The position numbers and the translations under genes were made by a program. Source: Xanthobacter autotrophicus (GTDB lineage: Bacteria > Pseudomonadota > Alphaproteobacteria > Rhizobiales > Xanthobacteraceae). Taken from it: a stretch of DNA of 64,000 bases. The notes under the pieces were generated by a model, which was not told where the DNA came from, made no database searches, and worked only from the letters and a program-made list of their open reading frames with translations. How positions within the stretch are numbered: position 1 is the stretch's first letter; the number at the start of each line of letters is the position of its first letter. The stretch lies in the NCBI RefSeq assembly GCF_043194295.1, contig NZ_JBAFVK010000002.1. One strand, written 5' to 3'. Positions 8,267 to 18,904 of this stretch are shown here, in pieces.

Positions 8267-9133
8267 ATGTCCCTGCAGCCTGCCTCCGTCGAAGCCATCA
8301 GCGATCACGCCATGCTCATCGAGCCCATTGTCGCTCCCGCCTCGCCCCACATCGTCATCGAAGGCGTGGACAAGCGCTTCGTCGTGCCCGGCGGCGAGAT
8401 CGTCGCCCTGAAAGACATCGACCTCACCATCAATCGCGGCGAGTTCGTGTGCCTGCTCGGCCCCTCGGGCTGCGGCAAGTCCACCCTGCTCAACGCCATC
8501 GCCGGCTTCTCCGCTCCCACCAAGGGCACCATCGCGGTGGAGAAGCGCAAGGTGAGCGCCCCCGGTCCCGACCGGGGCATGGTGTTTCAGGAATACGCGC
8601 TCTTCCCGTGGATGAGCGTGGCCGCGAACATCGCCTTCGGTCTTGAGATCAAGGGCATGAAGCGCGCCGACATCGACGCCCGCGTGGCCGAGCTTTTGGC
8701 CATGCTGAAGCTCACCGAGTTCCGCGACCGCTTCCCCAAGGACCTGTCCGGCGGCATGCGCCAGCGCGTGGCCATCGCCCGCGTGCTCGCCCTCGACAGC
8801 CCGGTGATGCTGATGGACGAGCCGTTCGGCGCGCTCGACGCCCTCACCCGCCGCTCGCTTCAGGACGAGCTGATCCGCATCTGGTCGGCCACCGGCAAGA
8901 CCATCGTGTTCGTCACCCATTCCATCGAGGAATCCATCTATCTCGCCGACCGCATCGTCGTGCTCACCTACCGGCCGGGCACCATCAAGCGGGACATCAA
9001 GGTGGAGCTGCCGCGCCCGCGCGACAGCGCCTCGCCCGCCTTCAACGAGCTGAAGCGCGAGCTGGGCGCCCTCGTCACCGCCGAGCAGCACCGCTTCGAG
9101 GAGGTGGAACTCAAAGGCTTGACCACCGACTGA
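8267..9133 (+). CDS. SsuB/TauB-like ABC transporter ATPase
   Basis: A 288-residue ATPase with a non-conserved leader of about 28 residues. Walker A GPSGCGKST is at 65-73, the Q-loop in GMVFQEYALFPW, the signature LSGGMRQR and Walker B LMDEPFGALD follow in order. The ATG at 8267 was chosen because it lies 8 bases after the permease stop with GTGAGGAA upstream. It energises uptake by the preceding permease and binding protein. Confidence 0.92.
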   Translation: MSLQPASVEAISDHAMLIEPIVAPASPHIVIEGVDKRFVVPGGEIVALKDIDLTINRGEFVCLLGPSGCGKSTLLNAIAGFSAPTKGTIAVEKRKVSAPGPDRGMVFQEYALFPWMSVAANIAFGLEIKGMKRADIDARVAELLAMLKLTEFRDRFPKDLSGGMRQRVAIARVLALDSPVMLMDEPFGALDALTRRSLQDELIRIWSATGKTIVFVTHSIEESIYLADRIVVLTYRPGTIKRDIKVELPRPRDSASPAFNELKRELGALVTAEQHRFEEVELKGLTTD

Positions 9134-9241
9134 GCCGGGACCAGCATCCGCCGGCGTCCGCCCCCTCGGGCGCCGGCCAATGACAGGGCCCACGCAAGGC
9201 GGCCAGCAACCGCGGGGCCAGGGAGCCGACGGACCAGGACC

Positions 9242-11119
9242 ATGCGCCCCGATCTCGCCACCGCAGCGCGCGCCGTGCTCCTCGCCCTTGTCGGCGCGGC
9301 GGCGCTGTTCGCCGTGGTGAAGGCCGGTGAGATGGCGGAGGCCCGCGTCGGCGAGCGGCTGGCCAGCGAGGCCCGCCATCGTGGCGAGATCTATGCCCAG
9401 AGTCTCGAAGGCGCCATCGAGCGGTTCGGCTATCTGCCCGCCGCCGCCGCCCTCGACATGAACGTTCGGCGCGCCCTCATCCAGCCGGACGACCCGAAGC
9501 TGATCGCCACCGTCAACGCCTATCTGGAAACCCTGAACCGCGCCGCCGGCGCCAGCGTGCTCTATCTCATCGACCCCTCGGGCATGACCATCGCCTCTTC
9601 CAACTGGAACACGCGGGAGACCTATGTGGGGGTGGACTTCAGCTATCGCCCCTATTTCACCGAGGCCATGGCGGGCCACACCGGCCGCTTCTATGCCATC
9701 GGGACGCTGACCGGCGTGCCCGGCTATTTCATCACCGCGCCGGTGATGATCGACGGCATCGTGCGCGGGGTGGTGGCCACCAAGGTCAATCTGGACGCGC
9801 TGGAGGCGGTGTGGCAGGAGGCCGCCGACCGGGTGCTGGTGACCGACGACCATGGCATCGTCTTCCTCGCCTCCGATCCCCGGTTCAAGTTCCACGCCAC
9901 CCGCCCCATCGACGCCGCCACCGCGCAGGAGATGGAACAGACCCGCCAATATGGCCGCCCGGCCTATCCGCAGCTCAATCTCGGCACGGTGGAGACGGTG
10001 GGCGGCGTGCCGCTCATCGCCGCCTCGGACGTGGCGCCCCGCGGCCGTGTCATCGCCGACGACAAGGCGCTCGTCCCCTATGGATGGCACCTGCTGCTGT
10101 TCGCCGATGCCGCCCCGCTGGAGCTGGCCGGGCGCACCGCCCGCGTGGGCGTGACGCTGGGCTTCGGCGTGCTGGGCCTCATCGGCCTCTACTGGTGGCA
10201 GCACCTGCGGCGCGCCCGCGAGAGCCTTGCCGCCCGCGCGGCGCTGGAGGCCGCCCAGCGCGAGCTGGAAGCGAAGGTGGAGGCCCGGACCGCCGACCTC
10301 ACCACCGCCAACGGCCAGCTCGCCGGCGAGATCGAGGAGCGCCGCCGCGCCGAGGCGGAGCTGCGCGCCGCGCAGGACGAGCTGGTGCAGGCCGCCAAGA
10401 TGGCCACCCTCGGCCAGATGGCCGCCGGCATCACCCACGAGCTGAACCAGCCCCTCACCGCTTTGCGCGGCCTCGCCGACAATGCGGGCAAGCTGCTGGA
10501 GCAGGGCCGCGAGGGGGAGGCGCAGGCCAATCTCGGCCGCATCACCGCCATGGTGGACCGGCTCGGCAAGATCACCGGCCAGTTGCGCGCCTTCGCCCGC
10601 AAGTCCGGCAGCGAGACGCTGCCGGTGGACGTGTCGGCGGCGGTGGCCGAAAGCCTCGCTATCCTCGCCCCGCGTATCCGCGTGGCCGGCATCGGCGTCG
10701 AAACCAATCTCGACGCGGCGGCCGCAACCGTGCGGTTCGAGCCCATCCGCCTCAGCCAGGTGGTGGTGAACCTCGTCGGCAACGCGCTGGACGCGGTGAA
10801 GGGCCGGCCGGGCGCCTGGGTGGGCCTGTCCACCCGGCGCGAGGGCGCCCGCATCATCCTCAGCGTGGAGGACAACGGCCCCGGCTTGCCGGAGGCCACC
10901 CTCGCGCGGATCTTCGATCCCTTCTTCACCACCAAGCCGGCGGGCGAAGGGCTGGGGCTGGGCCTGCCCATCTCGCTCGCCATCGCCCGCGAGTTCGGCG
11001 CCACCCTCACCGCCCGCGCGCGGATAGGCGGCGGGCTCGGCTTCGATCTCGTCATGGAGGCGGCGGAGAGCGTGGACGCCGCCCCGCCCCAGCCGGAAAG
11101 GATGCGCCATGTGTGCTGA
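9242..11119 (+). CDS. DctB-like membrane sensor histidine kinase
   Basis: A 625-residue kinase. An N-terminal membrane helix (about 9-28) is followed by a roughly 270-residue periplasmic sensor of the double-PDC type with the LYLIDPSGMTIASSNW and YVGVDFSYRPYF segments seen in DctB. A second membrane helix (about 298-320) leads to a coiled coil rich in Glu, Ala and Arg, then the kinase core: H-box AAGITHELNQPL with the phosphorylated His near 399, N-box VVNLVGNALDAV, G1 DNGPG and G2 GEGLGLGL. In rhizobia DctB senses C4-dicarboxylates and phosphorylates DctD. No dctA is nearby; the preceding genes are an ABC importer, so the sensed compound may be that importer's ligand. Confidence 0.9.
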   Translation: MRPDLATAARAVLLALVGAAALFAVVKAGEMAEARVGERLASEARHRGEIYAQSLEGAIERFGYLPAAAALDMNVRRALIQPDDPKLIATVNAYLETLNRAAGASVLYLIDPSGMTIASSNWNTRETYVGVDFSYRPYFTEAMAGHTGRFYAIGTLTGVPGYFITAPVMIDGIVRGVVATKVNLDALEAVWQEAADRVLVTDDHGIVFLASDPRFKFHATRPIDAATAQEMEQTRQYGRPAYPQLNLGTVETVGGVPLIAASDVAPRGRVIADDKALVPYGWHLLLFADAAPLELAGRTARVGVTLGFGVLGLIGLYWWQHLRRARESLAARAALEAAQRELEAKVEARTADLTTANGQLAGEIEERRRAEAELRAAQDELVQAAKMATLGQMAAGITHELNQPLTALRGLADNAGKLLEQGREGEAQANLGRITAMVDRLGKITGQLRAFARKSGSETLPVDVSAAVAESLAILAPRIRVAGIGVETNLDAAAATVRFEPIRLSQVVVNLVGNALDAVKGRPGAWVGLSTRREGARIILSVEDNGPGLPEATLARIFDPFFTTKPAGEGLGLGLPISLAIAREFGATLTARARIGGGLGFDLVMEAAESVDAAPPQPERMRHVC

Positions 11120-12497
11120 GCGCGCCCTCAAGTCCCCGCAGTCTTCCGCCCCCCCGCACCCGGCCGCCCGGCCCCGCGTGGTGCTGGTGGACGACGAGGA
11201 GATGATCCGCATCACCATCGAGCAGACGCTGGAACTGGCCGGCATCGCGGTCGAGACCTTCGACAGCGTGGATGCCGCCCTGCCCGCCATCGGCCGCGAC
11301 TTTCCCGGCGTGGTGGTGAGCGACGTGCGCATGCCGGTGCGCGACGGCCTCGAGCTGCTGGCAGACGTGCGCCGGCGCGATCCCGAATTGCCGGTGGTGC
11401 TCATCACCGGCCATGGCGACGTGGCCATGGCGGTGAGCGCCATGCGCGAGGGCGCCTATGATTTCATCGAGAAGCCGTTCGTCTCCGACGCCTTCGTGGA
11501 GGTGGTGCGCCGCGCCCTCGACAAGCGCGCCCTCGTGATGGAGAACCGCCGCCTGCGCATGGCTCTGGACCGGGGCGAGGCGGGCGACGCCATCGAGCGC
11601 TGCCTCGTCGGTCAGTCCCCCGCCATCCGCCGGCTGCGGGACGATGTGGCTCAGCTCGCCTCCACCACTGCCGACGTGCTGGTGCTGGGCGAGACCGGTG
11701 CCGGCAAGGAGCAGGTGGCCCGCGCCCTCCACGAGGGCGGATCGCGGCGCGACAAGCCCTTCGTGGCGGTCAATTGCGGCGCCATCCCCGAAAGCATGTT
11801 CGAGAGCGAGATGTTCGGCCATGAGGCCGGCGCCTTCACCGGCGCGGGCAAGAAGCGCATCGGCAAGATCGAGCATGCCTCGGGCGGCACCCTCTTCCTC
11901 GACGAGGTGGAGAGCATGCCGCTCGCCATGCAGGTGAAGCTGCTCCGCGTGCTGCAGGATCGCAGGATCGAGCGGCTTGGCTCCAACACCGCCGTGCCGG
12001 TGGACCTGCGCGTGATCGCCGCCACCAAGGAGGACCTTTCCGCCCTCGCCGATGCCGGCCGCTTCCGCAAGGATTTGTGCTTTCGCCTCGACGTGGTGAA
12101 GCTGGTGCTGCCGCCCCTGCGCGAGCGGCGGGAGGACATTCCCCTGCTGTTCGAGCTGTTTGTGGTGCAGGCGGCCGTGAAGTACCAGCGACCGGTGACG
12201 GAGGTTCCCCCATCCCTGCGCCGCTCGCTCATGCTCGCCGACTGGCCGGGCAATGTGCGCGAATTGAAGAACGCCGCCGAGCGCCACATGCTGGGCTTCC
12301 TCGCCCCCGATTTCGCCGGCGGCGGGGCCGCGCCCCCCGGCCTCAACGAGCTTTTGGACCGGGTGGAACGCCTCGTCATCGAGGATGCGCTGAAAGCCTC
12401 GGGTCAGCGCATCTCGGCGGCGGCACAGGCCCTCAACATCCCCCGCAAGACCCTCTCCGACCGCATGAAGCGGCTCGGCCTCACGGCTGCGGAGTGA
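11109..12497 (+). CDS. DctD-like sigma54-dependent response regulator
   Basis: A 462-residue NtrC-family activator. The receiver has acceptor Asp72 (VVSDVRMP) and Lys122 (IEKPF). The AAA+ domain shows Walker A GETGAGKE (194-201) and the sigma54-contacting GAFTGA loop (241-246), and a Fis-type helix-turn-helix closes the protein (ISAAAQALNIPRKTLSDRMKRLGL). Its start overlaps the kinase stop by 11 bases, as in dctBD. Phosphorylated protein should activate sigma54 promoters; the nearest candidate is at 6322-6337 ahead of the ABC importer. The operon arrangement supports this, but binding sites were not identified. Confidence 0.93.
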   Translation: MCAERALKSPQSSAPPHPAARPRVVLVDDEEMIRITIEQTLELAGIAVETFDSVDAALPAIGRDFPGVVVSDVRMPVRDGLELLADVRRRDPELPVVLITGHGDVAMAVSAMREGAYDFIEKPFVSDAFVEVVRRALDKRALVMENRRLRMALDRGEAGDAIERCLVGQSPAIRRLRDDVAQLASTTADVLVLGETGAGKEQVARALHEGGSRRDKPFVAVNCGAIPESMFESEMFGHEAGAFTGAGKKRIGKIEHASGGTLFLDEVESMPLAMQVKLLRVLQDRRIERLGSNTAVPVDLRVIAATKEDLSALADAGRFRKDLCFRLDVVKLVLPPLRERREDIPLLFELFVVQAAVKYQRPVTEVPPSLRRSLMLADWPGNVRELKNAAERHMLGFLAPDFAGGGAAPPGLNELLDRVERLVIEDALKASGQRISAAAQALNIPRKTLSDRMKRLGLTAAE

Positions 12498-12525
12498 AAA
12501 GGTGCGACAGGGTGCGGTGGGAACA

Positions 12526-12692
12526 CTCTCCCGCTTGGGGGGAGGGGGCAGGACCTCTCCGCAATCAGAGCGGAGTGGGGACGAAGACGGCAGCCCCCTC
12601 CCCACCCCTCCCCCGCATGAAGCCGGATATTTCCGGCTTCGCTCTTTGGTACCGAACTCGGCAACAGCCGAGTTCGGGCGGGAGAGGGAGCA
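12526..12692. repeat. Composite palindromic intergenic repeat, copy A
   Basis: GC-rich element bounded by CTCTCCCGC and GCGGGAGAGGG. It contains a 58-bp double-hairpin module (12619-12676): GAAGCCGGA/TCCGGCTTC and CGAACTCGGC/GCCGAGTTCG. The same module occurs in reverse-complement orientation at 17335-17392. It fills the space between the convergent dctD-like gene and acoR and may act as a terminator. No coding potential is evident. Confidence 0.75.
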
Positions 12693-12737
12693 GACCGCGC
12701 CAGGCAAAACCGTCCGTTCTGATGCTCCGGACTACCC

Positions 12738-14735
<1,998 letters not shown>

Positions 14736-14871
14736 GACGATCCTCCCAGACCGTTCCTTTTGCCGGAAGTCTCGCCCTGATCGGCGGCGGCGGCAAGGGG
14801 GCGGGACGTGCGCCGGCGCGGGCTCCTTCAAGTCGTGCCGCAGCGCAGGCGATCCAAGGCCAAGTTGAGGC

Positions 14872-14939
14872 TGCAACACCTGTGGCATTCGCCGCTACAC
14901 CCTGTGGCATGCGCGCAGCAGTGGCGCGCCGATGTTGCA
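14872..14939. promoter_or_regulatory. Candidate AcoR enhancer sites upstream of acoA
   Basis: TGCAACA (14872-14878) and its inverted copy TGTTGCA (14933-14939) flank two direct repeats, ACACCTGTGGCAT (14876-14888) and ACACCCTGTGGCAT (14897-14910), whose TGTGGCAT cores are 22 bp (about two helical turns) apart. The region lies 50-130 bases upstream of the sigma54 promoter, the usual distance for an enhancer-binding protein. Confidence 0.55.
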
Positions 14940-14985
14940 ATGCAATACGCAAGCCATGCCAAGCTTTTTCAGAAATTCTCGCACT

Positions 14986-15001
14986 TGGCCCGCCGCTTGC
15001 T
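14986..15001 (+). promoter_or_regulatory. Sigma54 promoter of the aco operon
   Basis: TGGCCCGCCGCTTGCT matches TGGCAC-N5-TTGCW with one or two changes; GG (14987-14988) and GC (14999-15000) are exactly 10 bases apart. Start of transcription is expected near 15012. It agrees with the adjacent sigma54 activator gene acoR. Confidence 0.8.
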
Positions 15002-15134
15002 CAAGTCCATCGAAAGCAAAAACAACGAGCCAAAGCAAAATCAACGGAGAGGACGCCCGATCACGCTCCCGCACCGGAAATCCCGGTGTGAGCCGGGACC
15101 ACCCGCCCTCCCCGTCCCTCAGGAGGAGACGAGC

Positions 15135-16142
15135 ATGCCTGAACCGACGCCAAGCGCTTTGTCCAACAATCCCATCCCGCTGCCGAAGGACCAGCTCCTC
15201 GAAGCCTATCGCACCATGCGCACCATCCGCGATTTCGAGGAGCGGCTGCATGTGGAGTTCGCCAAGGGCGACATCCCCGGCTTCGTGCACCTGTATGCCG
15301 GCGAGGAGGCCTGCGCCACCGGCGTCATGATGCACCTCACCGACATCGACCGCATCGCCTCCACCCATCGCGGCCACGGCCACTGCATCGCCAAGGGCGT
15401 GGACGTGGGGGAGATGATGGCCGAGATCTACGGCAAGGAGACCGGCTCCTGCCGCGGCAAGGGCGGCTCCATGCACATCGCCGACCTCTCCAAAGGCATG
15501 ATGGGCGCCAACGGCATCCTCGGCGCCGGCGCGCCTTTGATCTGCGGCGCCGGGCTCGCGGCCAAGTTCCGCGGCGACGGCGGCGTCGGCATCACCTTCT
15601 TCGGCGATGGCGCGGCCAATCAGGGCACGGTGCTGGAGAGCATGAACCTTGCCGCCATCTGGAACCTGCCGGTGATCTTCGTCATCGAGAACAACGGCTA
15701 TGCGGAGGCCACCTCCGTCACCTACGCCACGGCGGTGGACTCTTACGTGGACCGCGCGACCGGCTTCGGCCTGCCGGCGGTGAGCGTGGACGGCACCGAT
15801 TTCTTCGCCGTGCACAAGGCGGCCGGCGACCTCATCGCCAAGGCGCGGGGGGGCGGCGGCCCGGCGGTGCTGGAATGCAAGATGAGCCGTTTCTTCGGCC
15901 ATTTCGAGGGCGACAGCCAGACCTACAAGGCCAAGGGCGAGAACGAGTTCAACCGCGCCAACCGCGATTGCCTGAAGATCTTCGCCGATCGCGTCACCGC
16001 CGCCGGCGTGGTGAGCGAGGCCGAGATCGCCCTCCTCGACCGGGAGGTGGCGAGCCTCATCGACGACGCGGTCACCTCCGCCAAGGCGGCGCCCTTGCCC
16101 GCGGCGCGCGACCTGCTCAGCGACGTCTACGTCTCCTACTGA
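15135..16142 (+). CDS. acoA: Acetoin dehydrogenase E1 component, alpha subunit
   Basis: A 335-residue thiamine-diphosphate enzyme subunit that, with AcoB, cleaves acetoin to acetaldehyde and an acetyl group passed to the lipoyl arm of AcoC. The ThDP-binding motif runs from GDG (157-159) to NN (186-187). The segment HRGHGHCIAKG (79-89) and the RGKGGSMH phosphorylation-loop-like motif (107-114) are typical of E1 alpha. A strong AGGAGGAG ribosome site sets the ATG at 15135. AcoB starts 29 bases downstream. Confidence 0.95.
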   Translation: MPEPTPSALSNNPIPLPKDQLLEAYRTMRTIRDFEERLHVEFAKGDIPGFVHLYAGEEACATGVMMHLTDIDRIASTHRGHGHCIAKGVDVGEMMAEIYGKETGSCRGKGGSMHIADLSKGMMGANGILGAGAPLICGAGLAAKFRGDGGVGITFFGDGAANQGTVLESMNLAAIWNLPVIFVIENNGYAEATSVTYATAVDSYVDRATGFGLPAVSVDGTDFFAVHKAAGDLIAKARGGGGPAVLECKMSRFFGHFEGDSQTYKAKGENEFNRANRDCLKIFADRVTAAGVVSEAEIALLDREVASLIDDAVTSAKAAPLPAARDLLSDVYVSY

Positions 16143-16171
16143 TCAATCAAGATAATCCGGAAGGAAACACC

Positions 16172-17194
16172 ATGGCTCGCAAGTTGAGCTTCAAGATGGC
16201 CATCAATGAAGCCCTTGATCTTGAGATGCGCCGCGACCCCAGCGTCATCCTGCTCGGCGAGGATATCGTCGGCGGCTCCGGCGCGCCGGGGGAAAAGGAT
16301 GCCTGGGGCGGCGTGCTCGGCGTCACCAAGGGGCTTTATGCCAAGCACGGCAACCGCCTGCTGGACACGCCTTTGTCGGAGAGCGCCTATATCGGCGCGG
16401 CGGTGGGCGCGGCGGCCTGCGGCATGCGCCCGGTGGCGGAACTCATGTTCCTCGATTTCATGGGCGTGTGCTTCGACCAGATCCTGAACCAGGCGGCGAA
16501 GTTCCGCTACATGTTCGGCGGCAAGGCGACGACCCCGGTGGTCATCCGCGCCATGGTGGGGGCAGGCTTTCGCGCCGCCGCCCAGCATTCGCAGATGCTC
16601 ACCCCCATGTTCACCCATGTGCCGGGGCTGAAGGTGGTGTGCCCCTCCAATGCCTATGACGCCAAGGGCCTGCTGATCCAGTCCATCCGCGACGACGATC
16701 CGGTGATCTTCTGCGAGCACAAGAACCTGTACGGCCATGAGGTGGACGTGCCCACGGAGGCCTATGCCATCCCGTTCGGCGAGGCCAATGTGGTGCGCGA
16801 CGGCAAGGACGTGACCATCGTCAGCTACGGCCTCACCGTCCACCGCGCCATGGATGCGGCCGCCGCCCTCTCGCGCCAGCACGGCATCGAGGCGGAGGTG
16901 ATCGACCTGCGCACCCTCTCGCCCATCGACTGGGACACGGTGATCGAGAGCGTGGAGAACACCGGCCGCCTGGTGGTGGTGGACGAGGCCCATCCCCGCT
17001 GCTCCATCGCCACCGACGTTGCCGCCTACGTGGCGCAGCAGGCCTTCGGCGCGCTGAAAGCCGCCCCGCAGATGGTGACGGCGCCGCACACGCCGGTGCC
17101 GTTCTCACCCACGCTGGAGGACCTCTACATCCCCACCGCCGAAGCCATCGCCGGCGCGGTGCTGAGGACGGTCCCGCACGCTTTGGCGGCGTGA
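16172..17194 (+). CDS. acoB: Acetoin dehydrogenase E1 component, beta subunit
   Basis: A 340-residue transketolase-like subunit. The N-terminal pyrimidine-binding domain includes VILLGEDIVGG (about 25-35) with the ThDP-activating Glu, and the C-terminal domain includes EAEVIDLRTLSPIDWDTV (about 237-254) and VVVDEAHPRCSIA. It forms the alpha2-beta2 E1 with AcoA in the cytoplasm. The ATG at 16172 follows GGAAGGAA. Unusually, 500 bases of palindromic repeats separate it from acoC. Confidence 0.95.
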   Translation: MARKLSFKMAINEALDLEMRRDPSVILLGEDIVGGSGAPGEKDAWGGVLGVTKGLYAKHGNRLLDTPLSESAYIGAAVGAAACGMRPVAELMFLDFMGVCFDQILNQAAKFRYMFGGKATTPVVIRAMVGAGFRAAAQHSQMLTPMFTHVPGLKVVCPSNAYDAKGLLIQSIRDDDPVIFCEHKNLYGHEVDVPTEAYAIPFGEANVVRDGKDVTIVSYGLTVHRAMDAAAALSRQHGIEAEVIDLRTLSPIDWDTVIESVENTGRLVVVDEAHPRCSIATDVAAYVAQQAFGALKAAPQMVTAPHTPVPFSPTLEDLYIPTAEAIAGAVLRTVPHALAA

Positions 17195-17226
17195 GGGGCT
17201 GCGCCTCCACCTCACACAAGACGACC

Positions 17227-17419
17227 CCCTCTCCCGCTTGCGGGGGAGGGTTGGGGTGGGGGCAGAGGCGCCGGGGCAGAACACCACCGGCGGGAAAGCA
17301 GAGAGGGCCTGCCCCCTCCCTGCCCTCCCCCGCCTGAACTCGGCTGTTGCCGAGTTCAGCTCCTAAGGACCCAAGCCGGAAACATCCGGCTTCGGGCGGG
17401 AGAGGGTTCTCCGGCTCTC
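17227..17419. repeat. Composite palindromic intergenic repeat, copy B (with double-hairpin insert)
   Basis: About 193 bases beginning CCCTCTCCCGC and ending GGCTCTC. It shares its left and right parts with copy C just downstream but holds a module of about 60 bases (17334-17395) that copy C lacks. The module has two hairpins, TGAACTCGGC/GCCGAGTTCA (17335-17358) and AAGCCGGA/TCCGGCTT (17373-17392), and is the reverse complement of the module in copy A at 12.6 kb. Confidence 0.8.
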
Positions 17420-17460
17420 ATAAGCGGAGACCGGACCCCTCCACCCCACGCCGGCCCGCC

Positions 17461-17595
17461 CCCTCTCCCGCCTGCGGGGGAGGGTTGGGGTGGGGGCAAA
17501 GCGCCGGGGACAAAGCACCACCGGGCGGACATGCGGAGGGGGCCTGCCCCCTCCCTGCCCTCCCCCGCAAGCGGGAGAGGGTTCCGCCGGCTCTC
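17461..17595. repeat. Composite palindromic intergenic repeat, copy C (simple form)
   Basis: About 135 bases, beginning CCCTCTCCCGC and ending GGCTCTC, in direct tandem with copy B. In place of the double-hairpin module it has CCCGC-AA-GCGGG. With copy B it fills most of the 500-base gap between acoB and acoC; nothing else was recognised in that gap. Confidence 0.8.
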
Positions 17596-17694
17596 GCTGG
17601 CGCGCACGTGCCCCACTCCGCCCCGCCGCATCCACCGAAACCGAAACCCGTGAGACGCCCCATCCGTCTCCCAAAAACCCTTTGAGGAACCCCC

Positions 17695-18813
17695 ATGCTG
17701 GACACCCGCATCAAGCCCATCGTCATGCCCAAGTGGGGCCTGTCCATGTCGGAGGGCAAGGTCACGGGCTGGCTCAAGCCGCCCGGCACGAAGATCTCCG
17801 TCGGCGATGAAATCCTCGAGGTGGAGACCGACAAGATCGCCGGCGTGGTGGAAGCGGGCGATGCCGGCATCCTGCGCCGGGCCATCGGCGCCCGCGATAC
17901 CGTCTATCCGGTGAAAGCCCTCATCGGCGTCATCGCCGACGAGGAGGTGAGTGACGACGAGATCGACGCCTTCGTCGCCGGTTATGCCGCCCCCGCCGAG
18001 GAGGACGGCGCGGCGGAGGAGAGCGGGCCGAAATACGAGTTCGCCGACACCTCCTTCGGCCGCCTGCGCTATGCCAGGCGCGGCGATGGCGCCCGTGCGG
18101 TGGTGCTCATCCACGGCTTCGGCGGCGACCTCGACAACTGGCTGTTCAATATCGACGCCTTGGCCGGCTCCGCCACGGTCTATGCCCTCGACCTGCCGGG
18201 CCACGGACAATCGGACAAGGCCATAGGCGAGGCAAGCCTTGGCTGGCTGTCGGGTGCCGTGCTCGCCTTCATGGACCAGACCGGGGTCGAGACCGCCCAC
18301 TTGGTCGGCCATTCCATGGGCGGGGCCGTGGCCATGCGCACCGCGCTGGACCAGCCGGCGCGGGTCGCCTCCCTCGGCCTCATCGGCTCGGCCGGGCTCG
18401 GGGCCGAGATCAACAGCGGCTATACGGACGGCTTCGTCGCCGGATCGTCCCGCCGCGACATGAAGCCGGTGCTGGAACAGCTCTTCCATGATCCCGGCAC
18501 GGTCACCCGCCAGCTGGTGGAAGACATCCTGAAGTACAAGCGCATCGACGGGGTGGATGACGCCTTGCGGGCGCTCTCGGAAAACCTGTTCCCCGCCAGC
18601 CGCCAGAACGAAATCCTTGCCGACCAGATGAAGGCGGCGGAGGTGCCGGTGCTGGTGGTCTTTGGCGCCAGCGACAAGGTGATCCCCCCCGCCCATGCCG
18701 AGGCTCTCGGGGACCGGGCCAGGGCGGAAGTGCTCGGCGAGGCCGGGCACATGGTGCAGATGGAAAAGGCGAACAAGGTCAACGAGCTGCTGCTCGACCA
18801 CATCGGCCGCTGA
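17695..18813 (+). CDS. acoC: Acetoin dehydrogenase E2, lipoyl domain fused to alpha/beta hydrolase
   Basis: A 372-residue dihydrolipoyl acyltransferase of the unusual AcoC type. Residues 5-80 are a lipoyl domain with the lipoylated Lys47 in VETDKIAG. Instead of the normal E2 catalytic fold, the rest is an alpha/beta hydrolase: oxyanion segment VLIHGFGGD, nucleophile elbow GHSMGGAVA, acid in VVFGASDKVIP and the C-terminal His in GEAGHMVQME. It accepts the acetyl group from AcoAB and forms acetyl-CoA. No acoL (E3) gene is present in the window, so E3 must come from elsewhere. The ribosome site is weak but present (TTGAGGAA). Confidence 0.93.
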   Translation: MLDTRIKPIVMPKWGLSMSEGKVTGWLKPPGTKISVGDEILEVETDKIAGVVEAGDAGILRRAIGARDTVYPVKALIGVIADEEVSDDEIDAFVAGYAAPAEEDGAAEESGPKYEFADTSFGRLRYARRGDGARAVVLIHGFGGDLDNWLFNIDALAGSATVYALDLPGHGQSDKAIGEASLGWLSGAVLAFMDQTGVETAHLVGHSMGGAVAMRTALDQPARVASLGLIGSAGLGAEINSGYTDGFVAGSSRRDMKPVLEQLFHDPGTVTRQLVEDILKYKRIDGVDDALRALSENLFPASRQNEILADQMKAAEVPVLVVFGASDKVIPPAHAEALGDRARAEVLGEAGHMVQMEKANKVNELLLDHIGR

Positions 18814-18904
18814 CCAACCCGGCATCCCGCGCCGCCGCAGGCCGGACCGCCCCACCGGGCGGCCCAAAGGACCGAGCGCGGCCAATCATAAACAAGGAGG
18901 AACC

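Larger units (their letters stand above)
14736..15134. promoter_or_regulatory. acoR-acoA divergent control region
   Basis: About 400 non-coding bases. It contains a candidate activator-binding region (14872-14939) and a sigma54 promoter (14986-15001), then a leader of roughly 120 bases ending in the AGGAGGAG ribosome site of acoA (15121-15128). Confidence 0.75.

Noticed and set aside
8018..11443. Open frame of about 1,140 codons on the minus strand
   Set aside because: Antisense shadow of the permease, ATPase and DctB-like genes; composition and lack of motifs show it is not coding.
17227..17595. CRISPR-like array from repeated GC-rich units
   Set aside because: Only two units, of different length, with no uniform spacers and no cas genes; they are palindromic intergenic repeats.
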